This document shows positions 20,310 through 28,714 of a stretch of DNA of 64,000 nucleotides, piece by piece. The notes beneath the pieces are model-generated. The model made no database searches, was not told where the DNA came from, and saw nothing but the letters and a program-made list of their open reading frames with translations. Location of the stretch: contig NZ_LT968775.1 in NCBI RefSeq assembly GCF_900240975.1, positions 496,001-560,000 on the forward strand, written 5' to 3'. This DNA comes from Mycobacterium sp. 4858. Lineage in GTDB: Bacteria; Actinomycetota; Actinomycetes; Mycobacteriales; Mycobacteriaceae. The position numbers and the translations under genes were made by a program. Positions within the stretch are counted from its first letter, which is position 1. Every line of letters starts with the position of its first letter.

Positions 20310-20699
20310 TTATTGGCAGTCCTTGCAGGTGCCGAAGATCTCGATGGTGTGGCTGACGTCGGAATAGCCGTGTTTGGCCGCGACCTGCGCCGCCCACTCC
20401 TCGACCTCGTGGTCGCCGACTTCGATGGTGGAACCGCAGCCGCGGCAGACCAGGTGATGATGGTGGTGTTCGGAGCACCTACGGTAGACCGACTCGCCGG
20501 TGTCGGTGCGCAGCGTGTCGACCATGCCGGCCGCCGCCATCGACTGCAGCGTCCGGTAGACCGTGGTCAACCCGATGTTCTCGCCGCGGCGGCGCAGCTC
20601 GTCGTGCAACTCCTGTGCCGAGCGGAAGTCGTCGAGGGTGTCCATCAGGGTGGCGATCGCCGCCCGCTGACGGGTCGACCGGACGCTCGCGCCTGTCAT
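20310..20699 (-). CDS. zur: Zinc uptake regulator Zur (FurB)
   Basis: 129 residues, Fur family. The N-terminal winged helix includes STRQRAAIATLMDTLDDF and NIGLTTVYRTLQSMA. The dimer/metal domain has the His-rich segment HHHHHLVCRGCG and a C-terminal CKDC, together giving the two CxxC pairs of the structural zinc site. Mycobacterial Zur represses zinc-uptake and alternative ribosomal-protein genes when zinc is plentiful. The start overlaps the smtB stop by four bases (ATGA), so both are made from the smtB promoter, as known for the M. tuberculosis pair. Confidence 0.95.
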   Translation of the reverse strand: MTGASVRSTRQRAAIATLMDTLDDFRSAQELHDELRRRGENIGLTTVYRTLQSMAAAGMVDTLRTDTGESVYRRCSEHHHHHLVCRGCGSTIEVGDHEVEEWAAQVAAKHGYSDVSHTIEIFGTCKDCQ

Positions 20700-21127
20700 T
20701 GGGCGTCCTCACTCGCGTGGGCGACCGCGTCCACGACGATGTGCGCCAGGTGATGGTCGGCCAGCCGGTAGAGCACCTCGCGGCCGGAGCGCTCGCCGGT
20801 GACGACGCCGGCGGCCTTGAGGATCTTCAGGTGCTGGCTGACCAGTGGCTGCGGGACGCCGAGCGCGTCGACCAGCTCGTGCACGCAGCGGTGGGATTCA
20901 CGCAGCTGCAGCACGATGGCGATCCGCACCGGAGCTGCCAGCGCGCGCAGGAGTTCGCCGGCCGCGTCCAGGATCTCCCGCGACGGCGGGACGGGATAGT
21001 CGGCCAGCGCGCGATGTCCGCCGGGCCCGGCGTCGCCGTGCTCCTGGGCGACCGCGGTCATGGCCGGTCCCATGCCGCTACCGGCGGTGGCCGGCATCGG
21101 GGAAGGCGGGGAGGGGGACATCGCCAT
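20696..21127 (-). CDS. smtB: Zinc-responsive ArsR-family repressor SmtB
   Basis: 143 residues, ArsR/SmtB winged-helix repressor. The core ELLRALAAPVRIAIVLQLRE and recognition helix QPLVSQHLKILKAAGVV are clear. The last helix carries ADHHLAHIVVDAVAH, the Asp/His set of the alpha-5 zinc site. The N-terminal 45 residues are Pro/Gly/Ala-rich, probably disordered and poorly conserved. ATG 21127 or ATG 21121 are both possible starts. In mycobacteria SmtB releases DNA on binding zinc and allows expression of smtB-zur. An inverted repeat suited to a dimer lies about 85-105 bases upstream. Confidence 0.92.
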   Translation of the reverse strand: MAMSPSPPSPMPATAGSGMGPAMTAVAQEHGDAGPGGHRALADYPVPPSREILDAAGELLRALAAPVRIAIVLQLRESHRCVHELVDALGVPQPLVSQHLKILKAAGVVTGERSGREVLYRLADHHLAHIVVDAVAHASEDAQ

Positions 21128-21211
21128 GGGAGAGAGTCATCACCTTCGAGAAGTGCCAGGTAGTGGGGAGGTCCCGCCGTGAGGTCTCGCGGACGGCCGA
21201 CTTCCACTGTC

Positions 21212-21231
21212 ACATGCATGATGACGCATGT
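21212..21231. promoter_or_regulatory. Candidate SmtB operator between smtB and glyS
   Basis: Perfect inverted repeat ACATGC-8-GCATGT in the divergent gap between smtB and glyS. Size and spacing suit a dimeric ArsR/SmtB repressor, and the location upstream of smtB fits autoregulation. Binding is inferred, not shown. Confidence 0.5.
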
Positions 21232-21320
21232 CAAAGACCCCGGCGCCGATCGCTACCATGACTGATGCTCTGCGCACGGCGGCCGGCCGCCGCGCGCGCC
21301 CGTTCAAACCCGGAAAGGGA

Positions 21321-22718
21321 GTGCACCACCCCGTGGCGTCCGTCATCGACACCGTAGTGAACCTGGCCAAACGGCGCGGCTTCGTCTTTCCCTCGGGTGA
21401 GATCTACGGCGGCACCCGGTCGGCGTGGGACTACGGGCCGCTGGGTGTGGAGCTCAAGGAGAACATCAAACGGCAGTGGTGGCGCTCCGTGGTGACCGGG
21501 CGCGACGACGTGGTGGGGCTCGATTCGTCGATCATCCTGCCGCGGCAGGTGTGGGTGGCCTCCGGCCACGTCGAGGTCTTCCACGATCCGCTGGTCGAGT
21601 GCCTCAACTGCCACCACCGGCACCGCCAGGACCACATGCAGGAGGCGTACGCGGCGAAGAAGGGGATCGACGACCCCGACTCGGTGCCGATGACCGAGAT
21701 CGTCTGCCCGGACTGCGGCACCAAGGGGCGCTGGACCGAGCCCCGCGAGTTCAACATGATGCTCAAGACCTACCTGGGGCCCATCGAGACCGAGGAGGGG
21801 CTGCACTACCTGCGTCCGGAGACCGCGCAGGGCATCTTCGTCAACTTCGCCAACGTCGCCACCACCGCGCGAAAGAAGCCGCCATTCGGTATCGGCCAGA
21901 TCGGCAAGAGTTTCCGCAACGAGATCACGCCGGGCAATTTCATTTTCCGGACCCGCGAGTTCGAACAAATGGAAATGGAGTTCTTCGTCGAGCCGTCGAC
22001 CGCCAAGGAATGGCACCAGTATTGGATTGACACCCGGCTGCAATGGTATGTCGAGCTGGGCATCAACCCGGAGAATCTGCGGTTATTCGAGCACCCGGCG
22101 GAGAAGCTTTCGCACTACTCCGACCGCACCGTCGACATCGAGTACAAGTTCGGCTTCGCCGGCAACCCGTGGGGCGAGCTGGAAGGCGTGGCCAATCGGA
22201 CCGATTTCGACTTGTCCACCCACGCAAAGCATTCCGGAGCCGACCTGTCGTACTACGACCAGGTGACCGATACGCGGTACACCCCGTACGTCATCGAACC
22301 CGCCGCCGGTCTCACCCGGTCGTTCATGGCGTTTCTGATCGATGCCTACACCGAGGACGAGGCGCCCAACGCCAAGGGCGTCATGGAGAAGCGCACGGTC
22401 CTGCGCCTGGACCCGCGGCTGGCGCCGGTCAAGGCCGCGGTGCTGCCGCTGTCCCGGCACGCCGACCTGAGTCCCAAGGCGCGCGACTTGGCCGCAGAGT
22501 TGCGCACCTGCTGGAACATCGATTTCGACGACGCCGGCGCGATCGGGCGACGCTACCGGCGCCAGGACGAGGTGGGGACGCCGTTCTGTGTGACGGTGGA
22601 CTTCGATTCGCTCGAAGACAACGCCGTCACCGTGCGCCGGCGCGATGAGATGACGCAGGAGCGAGTCGCGATGAACGCCGTGGCCGACTATCTGGCCGCG
22701 CGGCTCAAGGGCTGCTGA
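21321..22718 (+). CDS. glyS: Glycyl-tRNA synthetase (dimeric, alpha2 type)
   Basis: 465 residues from GTG 21321. Class II synthetase that charges tRNA-Gly. Motif 1 region: [20 protein letters not shown]. Motif 2: [20 protein letters not shown]. Motif 3: [16 protein letters not shown]4 cluster, CLNC (near residue 95) and CPDC (near 130), suggests a zinc ribbon in the insertion. The N-terminus [19 protein letters not shown] matches the family from this GTG; ATG 21228 or GTG 21333 are alternatives. It is divergent from smtB-zur and shares the intergenic region with the candidate SmtB operator. Confidence 0.94.
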   Translation: MHHPVASVIDTVVNLAKRRGFVFPSGEIYGGTRSAWDYGPLGVELKENIKRQWWRSVVTGRDDVVGLDSSIILPRQVWVASGHVEVFHDPLVECLNCHHRHRQDHMQEAYAAKKGIDDPDSVPMTEIVCPDCGTKGRWTEPREFNMMLKTYLGPIETEEGLHYLRPETAQGIFVNFANVATTARKKPPFGIGQIGKSFRNEITPGNFIFRTREFEQMEMEFFVEPSTAKEWHQYWIDTRLQWYVELGINPENLRLFEHPAEKLSHYSDRTVDIEYKFGFAGNPWGELEGVANRTDFDLSTHAKHSGADLSYYDQVTDTRYTPYVIEPAAGLTRSFMAFLIDAYTEDEAPNAKGVMEKRTVLRLDPRLAPVKAAVLPLSRHADLSPKARDLAAELRTCWNIDFDDAGAIGRRYRRQDEVGTPFCVTVDFDSLEDNAVTVRRRDEMTQERVAMNAVADYLAARLKGC

Positions 22719-22830
22719 CCGGTTCCGGCGGCGCCCCGCCGGCGTCCTGAATCGCCTGGTGGACAGGCCCCCACACCCCTGCGCCGCGTAATTAAACGTT
22801 TCGTAAAAAAGCGGCTTCGGGTACCCGATT

Positions 22831-22848
22831 GCCTTAAGCTCTTAAGGC
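22831..22848. promoter_or_regulatory. Palindrome upstream of the PPE gene
   Basis: GCCTTAAG-CT-CTTAAGGC, 8-bp perfect arms, about 90 bases before the PPE start. It sits in an unusually AT-rich patch (from about 22788, including TAATTAAACG and a run of six A) for this genome. It could be an operator or a terminator for glyS. The other parts of the 219-base gap show no gene. Confidence 0.4.
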
Positions 22849-22937
22849 GATGTTCCTCACCTGTCTAGTCGCCGGGGGTGGGTGTCGATTCGTGTGAGCG
22901 TAGGTGCCGTTGACTCGGTCGGTGGGTTGGGGATGTG

Positions 22938-24146
22938 ATGATTCCAGCTTTTCTGTTCTTCCCCCCCGAGATCAACTCTGCGCTCATGTATGGCGGCGCC
23001 GGGCCCGGCTCATTGTTGACGGCGGCCTCCGCCTGGCAGGCGCTGGCGGAGGATTTGGCGGCTGCTGCTGCGTCATTTGAGGCGGTTGTGACGGGAGTGG
23101 CCGCCGGGCCCTGGACCGGCCCCTCCTCGGCGGCGATGGTGGCGGCGTCGACGCCGTACCTGCAGTGGCTGATCTCGGCCGCCGCACAAGCCGAGATGGC
23201 GGCCGCCCAGGCGACGGCGGCGGCGACGGCCTACGAGGCGGCGTTCATGGCGACGGTGCCCACCCCGGAGGTGCTCGCCAACCGCCTCCGGTTGCTGATG
23301 CTGATCGCGACGAACTTCTTCGGTCAGAACACGCCGGCGATCGCGATGACCGAAATCGAATACATGGAGATGTGGGCCCAGGACGTGGCCGCAATGGTCG
23401 GCTATCACGTCGGGGCGCAGACGGTGGCGGCGACGCTGCCGGCCTTCAGCGCCCCGCCGGTAGCACTGGGTGGCTTGGCGGGCTTGGTGACGGCGCCGCT
23501 CGACTGGGCGTCCCAGGCTTTCGGGGCGGTCGGGTCGCTGGGGGCCTCGTTCGTGTCCGAGCTGCAGTCGGTGTTGGGGGCGTTTTTCCCCGGCCTGTCG
23601 TCGGTGACGTCGTTGTTGTCGTCGATGCCGGTGACGACGATGACCGCGCTGGCGCCGATCGGGATGTATCCCGCGAGCGCGCTGATGTCCCCGATGATGG
23701 TGCTGGCCCACAGCGTGGGGCCTGCGGCACCGGCGGCGGCCGGCGTCACCACCGTGTCCGCGGAGGTTCCACTCGCCCCCGCGGGTGGGGTCCACGGGCT
23801 GCAGTCGCTCGGCGGGCTGGGCCCGGCCATGGCCGGGATGGGCACCGCGCGGTTTGTGGGGGCGATTACGGTACCGCCGACCTGGCAGGGGTCGATGCCG
23901 GTGCCGGCGGTCCTGACGAGTCGGGCGGTACCGGCGCTGGGCCCCCAACTGCCCCCCCCGATCGCGCCCGCCGGTTCGTCCTCGGCGTCGTCGGCACCCG
24001 CCGGTTCTACGCCGGCCGTGGCCATGGCGGTGGATGAACGGGACGCCGACGCGAACAAGACCGATCGGCGGGGGCGCCGCGGCGGGGAGAACCCGCACGT
24101 GGTCCAGTCGCGCCCCAAGGTGGTGCCGCGGACCAAGGGCGGATGA
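22938..24146 (+). CDS. PPE family protein (SVP-type)
   Basis: 402 residues. The N-terminal PPE domain (about 1-180) opens with IPAFLFFPPEINSALMYGG and contains the WxG motif in AGPWTGPSSAAM. The middle has SSLGGL-like and Ala/Gly-rich segments. A variant of the GxxSVPxxW signature, GAITVPPTW, lies near residue 315. The end is highly charged (RDADANKTDRRGRRGG). PPE proteins are exported by ESX type VII systems, usually with a PE partner, but none is encoded nearby. ATG 22938 was preferred over GTG 22935 for spacing to GGGGAT. The stop overlaps an ATG, though the next gene probably starts later. Confidence 0.92.
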   Translation: MIPAFLFFPPEINSALMYGGAGPGSLLTAASAWQALAEDLAAAAASFEAVVTGVAAGPWTGPSSAAMVAASTPYLQWLISAAAQAEMAAAQATAAATAYEAAFMATVPTPEVLANRLRLLMLIATNFFGQNTPAIAMTEIEYMEMWAQDVAAMVGYHVGAQTVAATLPAFSAPPVALGGLAGLVTAPLDWASQAFGAVGSLGASFVSELQSVLGAFFPGLSSVTSLLSSMPVTTMTALAPIGMYPASALMSPMMVLAHSVGPAAPAAAGVTTVSAEVPLAPAGGVHGLQSLGGLGPAMAGMGTARFVGAITVPPTWQGSMPVPAVLTSRAVPALGPQLPPPIAPAGSSSASSAPAGSTPAVAMAVDERDADANKTDRRGRRGGENPHVVQSRPKVVPRTKGG

Positions 24147-24298
24147 GGGCCGACGACCGCATCCGGTTCGGGCATTCGCTTGTCGAAAGCAAATCCACGT
24201 TTTTCGGGTATTTGTCTCGAGTTTGGCTTACGATGTGGCTGCTTGGTGTTATTGGGTTCGGCCACAGCGTCCGAAGATCGGCTGTGGAAGGGGGCAAC

Positions 24299-24619
24299 AT
24301 GCTTTTGCCTCTTGGTCCGCCGCTACCAGATGACTCGGTGGCAGCGGTTCGGGGTGAGTCGGGGATGCTCGGCGGCTTGTCGGTTCCGCTGAAGTGGGGT
24401 GTGGCCGTGCCGCCGGACGACTACGACCACTGGGCCCCGAAGCCCGACCCGAGCGCCGACGCCGCCGACCCGTGCGCGGACGTCCCCGCCCCCGCCGCGG
24501 TCGCGGTTGCGGAGGCCACTCAGTGGAACGAGTGGACGCGGTGGGAAGGCGAAGCCGAACCCCACTTCGAAATGCCGCGCAGCGGGGGCGTGATCCCGCA
24601 TTCACCGGCCGCCGGCTGA
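24299..24619 (+). CDS. Small conserved-looking protein, function unknown
   Basis: 106 residues from ATG 24299, chosen for the strong ribosome-binding site GAAGGGGGC just upstream. A longer frame from 24143 overlaps the PPE stop but encodes an implausible N-terminus. The protein starts LLPLGPPLPDDSVAAVRGES, then PLKWGVAVPPDDYDHWAPKP, and has a Trp/Glu-rich end (ATQWNEWTRWEGEAE). There is no signal peptide or membrane helix. It is rich in Pro, Asp and Ala and may be partly disordered. The 152 bases before it include an AT-richer segment that may hold a promoter. I do not recognise a family. Confidence 0.65.
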   Translation: MLLPLGPPLPDDSVAAVRGESGMLGGLSVPLKWGVAVPPDDYDHWAPKPDPSADAADPCADVPAPAAVAVAEATQWNEWTRWEGEAEPHFEMPRSGGVIPHSPAAG

Positions 24620-24642
24620 CGGCCGGATCCCCGGTGGGCGGC

Positions 24643-26631
24643 TCAGAATCGGCCGCCGCCGCCCATGAAGCCGCCGCCTGACGAACCACCGAACGACGTC
24701 GGAGTCCAGCCGCCGCCGAATCCGCCCCGCATGCCGCCGCTGAGCACGTTGCCGATGATGATTCCGCCCAGCATCGCGCCCATGTCGCCGCCCCCGCCAC
24801 GGGTAAAGGCCCGCTGAGCCGACTGCACGTCGGCGTTGGCCAACGACTGCGCCTGGGCGGCCAGCGTCGATGCCGCGTTGGCGTGGGAAATCGCTTCGGC
24901 CGCGTGCGCCGCCCTCTTGTCCCGTGCGGCTTGCAGGTGCCGTTCGGCTTCGGCAAGCCGGGTGCGGGCCTCCGGCCCGACACTGCCGCGTCGCGTGTCG
25001 ATGTAGTCCGAGACCGCCCGCACCCGGGATTCCGCGGTGAACAGCGCCTGCCCCAGTGACCGGTTGAGCTGGTCGGCGGCGGCCTGCTCCTGCGCGAGCG
25101 TGACCAGCAGCCGGTTGAGATCGGCATCCGCCTTGGCCAACTGCGCGAAGGCGCCCAGCGGGTCGGTGGAGGCGCCGGCGCGCGCACCGTCGACGGCCCG
25201 CGCGGCCGCATCGCGCGCGGAGATCAGATCGCCGGTATGGGCGGATTTGGTGGTTTGCGCCTTCTGCAGGAGCTCGTTCGCGCGCTCGATGTCCGCCTGA
25301 ATGTCGGCCATGGCCGACGGCAGCCGGTCGATGGCGTGCTGGATGTCGGTGGCCGCGTTGTCCACCGCGTCGAGCAGCGCCCGAGCCTGCCCGAGCGCCG
25401 ACTCGGCGGCACGGACGGCGTCCACCAGGCCGGCCTGCCGGCCGCTGACCGCCTCGCCGGCCAGCTCACGGGCGGTGCTGATGTTGCGGTCGGCGAACGC
25501 CAGCCGCTCCTTGGCGGCCGAGACGTTGCCGGACACCGAAGTCAGTGCGGCAGCGTCGAATTGGTGGTGCAGCTCAGCCAGTCGCTGTTCTGCGGGGGCT
25601 ATCCGGGTGGTGAGCTCGACGTACTGCCGGGTCAGCGCGTCGAGCCGCGACGGGGCGTTGATCACCAGATCGCGCAGGTTCTCGAAGGCTTCGGTCTGTG
25701 ACTCCAGCTCACGGTCGGCGCGGGCCGCGGACACCACGACTCGGGTGAGTAGGTCGCGGCGCTGGTCGGGGGTCTCCGGTGTGCCGTCGTCGAGCTGTTG
25801 GCGGACCGTGAACGCTTGCGACAGAGCGGCTTTGGCGTTGTCCACGGCCTGGGTGAACGGCCGGGTCCGCTCTTCGCCGAACTCGGAGACCGCCAGGGCG
25901 AGTTCGTTGGCGCTGGTTCGCACGGCGTTGTCGACATCCACCACCAGTGCGCGGGACAGGTCGTCGAGGGCCTGCAACGGCACGGCGGCCAGCGCGTCGA
26001 CGTCGGTGGGATCGACGCGGCGGGCTGCGGCGAGTTGGGCCGCGCGGCGCCGCCGGCCGCGGTAGCGCATGACCAACAGCAGGGCCGTCACCGCGGCGAG
26101 AATGATCGCCAGCGTGACCAGCAGGGCGACCCGGCCCGACGAGCCCGGCGACGTGTTGAGCCCATTGGCCGCCACGACCGCGGCGCCGCTCCAGTCGCCG
26201 TTGTGCAGGGCGGGCTCGATCTTGTTGTGCCGCAAGTCATCGACCTGGCGGGCGTTGACGCTCTTGACGGTGGATGGCACCAGGAAGGCGTACGCACGGC
26301 TGTTGGTCGCGACCGCCAGCAGGGCGTCATAGCCGCCCAGATCGCTGGCGCTCACCGTGCGCTGTGCCCAGCTCACCGCGCCCTGGCCGGAGAAGTCGTC
26401 GACGTAGACCACCCACAGCCGGATGTGGCGATCCGTGTACAGCTTGCCCACCGCCGACGTGACCGCCGCGCGGCCGGAGTCCGTCAGGACGCCCGCGTTG
26501 TCGGTGACGTAGTCCGCGAGCCGGAACGGGGGTTGCGCGCCGGCCGCGGGTGCAACCAGCAGTCCGCCGCCGAGACCGAGCGCGAGGATCGCCCCGATTA
26601 GACCGACCAGGCGGGCAGTGCGCATGCGCAT
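24643..26631 (-). CDS. TPM-domain membrane protein (Rv2345-like)
   Basis: 662 residues. A signal peptide (VGLIGAILALGLGGGLLVAP) is cleaved after about residue 32. A TPM domain follows at about 35-155 (RLADYVTDNAGVLTDSGRAA), then a membrane helix at 167-189 followed by RGRRRR. A long, mainly helical region at 200-590 is probably coiled coil. The Gly-rich tail is GGMRGGFGGGW and ends GGGFMGGGGRF. TPM proteins sit in the envelope; some plant and bacterial members act in photosystem repair or as phosphatases, but the mycobacterial role is unknown. It is divergent from dgt, as in M. tuberculosis. Confidence 0.9.
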   Translation of the reverse strand: MRMRTARLVGLIGAILALGLGGGLLVAPAAGAQPPFRLADYVTDNAGVLTDSGRAAVTSAVGKLYTDRHIRLWVVYVDDFSGQGAVSWAQRTVSASDLGGYDALLAVATNSRAYAFLVPSTVKSVNARQVDDLRHNKIEPALHNGDWSGAAVVAANGLNTSPGSSGRVALLVTLAIILAAVTALLLVMRYRGRRRRAAQLAAARRVDPTDVDALAAVPLQALDDLSRALVVDVDNAVRTSANELALAVSEFGEERTRPFTQAVDNAKAALSQAFTVRQQLDDGTPETPDQRRDLLTRVVVSAARADRELESQTEAFENLRDLVINAPSRLDALTRQYVELTTRIAPAEQRLAELHHQFDAAALTSVSGNVSAAKERLAFADRNISTARELAGEAVSGRQAGLVDAVRAAESALGQARALLDAVDNAATDIQHAIDRLPSAMADIQADIERANELLQKAQTTKSAHTGDLISARDAAARAVDGARAGASTDPLGAFAQLAKADADLNRLLVTLAQEQAAADQLNRSLGQALFTAESRVRAVSDYIDTRRGSVGPEARTRLAEAERHLQAARDKRAAHAAEAISHANAASTLAAQAQSLANADVQSAQRAFTRGGGGDMGAMLGGIIIGNVLSGGMRGGFGGGWTPTSFGGSSGGGFMGGGGRF

Positions 26632-26720
26632 GAGGTCAATTTAGCGCCGCCGGGATGCGGGCAAATACGCGCGCGCCGGCCCGGTACCTCGTCGGGCATT
26701 CCCTGGCAGACTGTGCTGCG

Positions 26721-28010
26721 GTGATTGAGAAGGTGAACACGAATCGGCAAGACCCTTACGACGACTTCGACCGTCAACGGCGGGTATGCGAAGCGCCGAA
26801 GACTGCGGGTCTGCCGGGTACGGAAGGTCAGCACCGTACCGACTTCGCGCGGGACCGGGCCCGCGTGTTGCACAGCGCCGCGCTGCGCCGGCTGGCCGAC
26901 AAGACCCAGGTGGTCGGGCCTCGCGAGGGCGACACGCCGCGCACCCGGCTGACGCACTCGCTGGAGGTCGCCCAGATCGGGCGGGGGATGGCGGTCGGCC
27001 TGGGCTGCGACCTCGACCTGGTCGAGCTGGCCGGGCTGGCGCACGACATCGGCCATCCGCCCTACGGGCACAACGGCGAGCGCGCCCTGGACGAGGTCGC
27101 TGCCGGCCACGGCGGTTTCGAGGGCAATGCGCAGAACTTCCGCATCTTGACCAGCCTGGAGCCCAAAGTCCTTGACGAACAAGGCAATAGCGCGGGGCTG
27201 AACCTGACCCGCGCGTCATTGGACGCGGTCACCAAGTATCCGTGGTACCGCGGCAAGGGTCCCGGCAAAGAGAAGAAAAAGTTCGGTTTCTACGAGGAGG
27301 ACCGCGAGCCGGCGGACTGGGTGCGGGCCGGCGCGCCGGAAGGCCGGATGTGCCTGGAAGCGCAAGTGATGGACTGGGCCGACGATATCGCCTACTCCGT
27401 CCATGACGTCGAGGACGGCGTCGTCTCCCAACGCATCGACCTGCGGGTGCTCGCCGATGAGCACGAGGCGGCCGCGCTGGCCAAACTGGGTGAGAGCGAG
27501 TTCTTCCGGGTCAGCGCCGACGACTTCCTGGCGGCCGCGGGGCGGCTCTCGGCGTTGCCGGTGGTGGCAGCCGTCGGAAAATACGACGCCACCTTGTCGG
27601 CGTCCGTCGCGCTCAAGCGACTGACCAGTGAACTGGTCGGCAGGTTCGCGTCGGCCGCCATCGCCACCACCCGCGCCGCGGCCGGTCCCGGGCCTCTGGT
27701 GCGCTACCGGGCCGACCTGCTGGTCCCCGACCTGGTGCGCGCCGAGGTCGCTCTGCTGAAAATCCTTGCGCTGCAGTTCATCATGTCCGACCCGCGCCAT
27801 CTGGACACCCAGGGCATGCAACGCCAACGGATCCACCGGGTGGCGCAATGGCTGCACGCCGGGGCGCCGCACACGCTCGACCCGGTCTTCGCCGCGGCGT
27901 TCACCGTCGCGGCCGACGACCGTGCCCGGTTACGGGTCATCGTCGACCAGATCGCCTCCTATACCGAGGGCCGGCTGGAACGCATCGACGCGCGTCAGAC
28001 CACCGGTTAG
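26721..28010 (+). CDS. dgt: Deoxyguanosinetriphosphate triphosphohydrolase-like protein (Dgt)
   Basis: About 429 residues. HD-domain metal-dependent enzyme that removes triphosphate from dNTPs. Metal-binding residues are in [14 protein letters not shown] and [18 protein letters not shown], and the third site in [17 protein letters not shown]. The N-terminal [12 protein letters not shown] and [20 protein letters not shown] are family blocks. The start is uncertain: GTG 26721 gives the usual length and GTG 26733 is also possible; neither has a strong ribosome-binding site. It is followed after 65 bases by the SodC-like gene, and in M. tuberculosis by dnaG directly. Confidence 0.92.
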   Translation: MIEKVNTNRQDPYDDFDRQRRVCEAPKTAGLPGTEGQHRTDFARDRARVLHSAALRRLADKTQVVGPREGDTPRTRLTHSLEVAQIGRGMAVGLGCDLDLVELAGLAHDIGHPPYGHNGERALDEVAAGHGGFEGNAQNFRILTSLEPKVLDEQGNSAGLNLTRASLDAVTKYPWYRGKGPGKEKKKFGFYEEDREPADWVRAGAPEGRMCLEAQVMDWADDIAYSVHDVEDGVVSQRIDLRVLADEHEAAALAKLGESEFFRVSADDFLAAAGRLSALPVVAAVGKYDATLSASVALKRLTSELVGRFASAAIATTRAAAGPGPLVRYRADLLVPDLVRAEVALLKILALQFIMSDPRHLDTQGMQRQRIHRVAQWLHAGAPHTLDPVFAAAFTVAADDRARLRVIVDQIASYTEGRLERIDARQTTG

Positions 28011-28075
28011 GCCGCGGCCCCGGCGCAGGTCATCCCACGGCAGCGCCGTCGCCGTCGCGGACTAGGCTGCCCCGC

Positions 28076-28684
28076 ATGACCAAATTCAGCGGCATCGCCA
28101 CCCTCGCGGTGGGGCTTCCCGTCGCCGTCATGACCGCCTGCAGCTCGCCACAACACGCGAGCACCCAGCCCGGCACCACCCCTCCGGTCAAGAGCGCCCC
28201 GCCGGCATCGTCGGGCGAGACGACCACGCCGCCGCCCAACGGCGAATCGCTCAGCGCGCAACTGAAGACGCCGGACGGCCGGTCCGTCGCCACGGCGACG
28301 TTCGACTTCACCGGCGGCTACGTGACCGTCACCGTCAAGACGGTCGCACCGGGCATCTTGACTCCGGGCTTCCACGGCTTGCACGTCCACCAGATCGGCA
28401 AGTGCGAGCCCAACTCCGTCGCCCCGACCGGCGGTCCGCCCGGAAACTTCCTGTCGGCAGGCGGTCATTACAACGCGCCCGGCCACACCGGGAAGCCCGA
28501 AAGCGGCGACCTGACGTCGCTCGAGGTGCGCCAGGACGGGTCGGCCTACCTGGTGACCACCACCGACGCCTTCACCCGGGACGTCCTGGTGGGCGGTGAC
28601 GGCAAGGCGTTGATGTTGCACGGCGCCGAATACAGCGACAACGCGATGGACCGGGTGGCGTGCGGCGTCATCGGAACCGGATAG
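28076..28684 (+). CDS. Lipoprotein Cu superoxide dismutase-like (compact SodC paralogue)
   Basis: 202 residues. Signal peptide with lipobox (VMTAC, Cys22), so lipid-anchored outside the membrane. A Thr/Pro/Ser linker leads to a Cu,Zn-SOD domain. Copper ligands are visible: His103 and His105 in GLHVHQ, His131 in GGHY and His182 in LHGAEY. The disulfide Cys110/Cys196 and the active-site Arg193 (DRVACGVIG) are present. At the usual zinc His the sequence reads PESGDL, so a zinc ligand seems missing, as reported for M. tuberculosis SodC. It lacks about 35 residues found in M. tuberculosis SodC before the final strand. It is inserted between dgt and dnaG. Activity needs testing. Confidence 0.85.
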   Translation: MTKFSGIATLAVGLPVAVMTACSSPQHASTQPGTTPPVKSAPPASSGETTTPPPNGESLSAQLKTPDGRSVATATFDFTGGYVTVTVKTVAPGILTPGFHGLHVHQIGKCEPNSVAPTGGPPGNFLSAGGHYNAPGHTGKPESGDLTSLEVRQDGSAYLVTTTDAFTRDVLVGGDGKALMLHGAEYSDNAMDRVACGVIGTG

Positions 28685-28714
28685 CCGGCCGGCTCGGCGC
28701 TCTAGACTGAGCCG

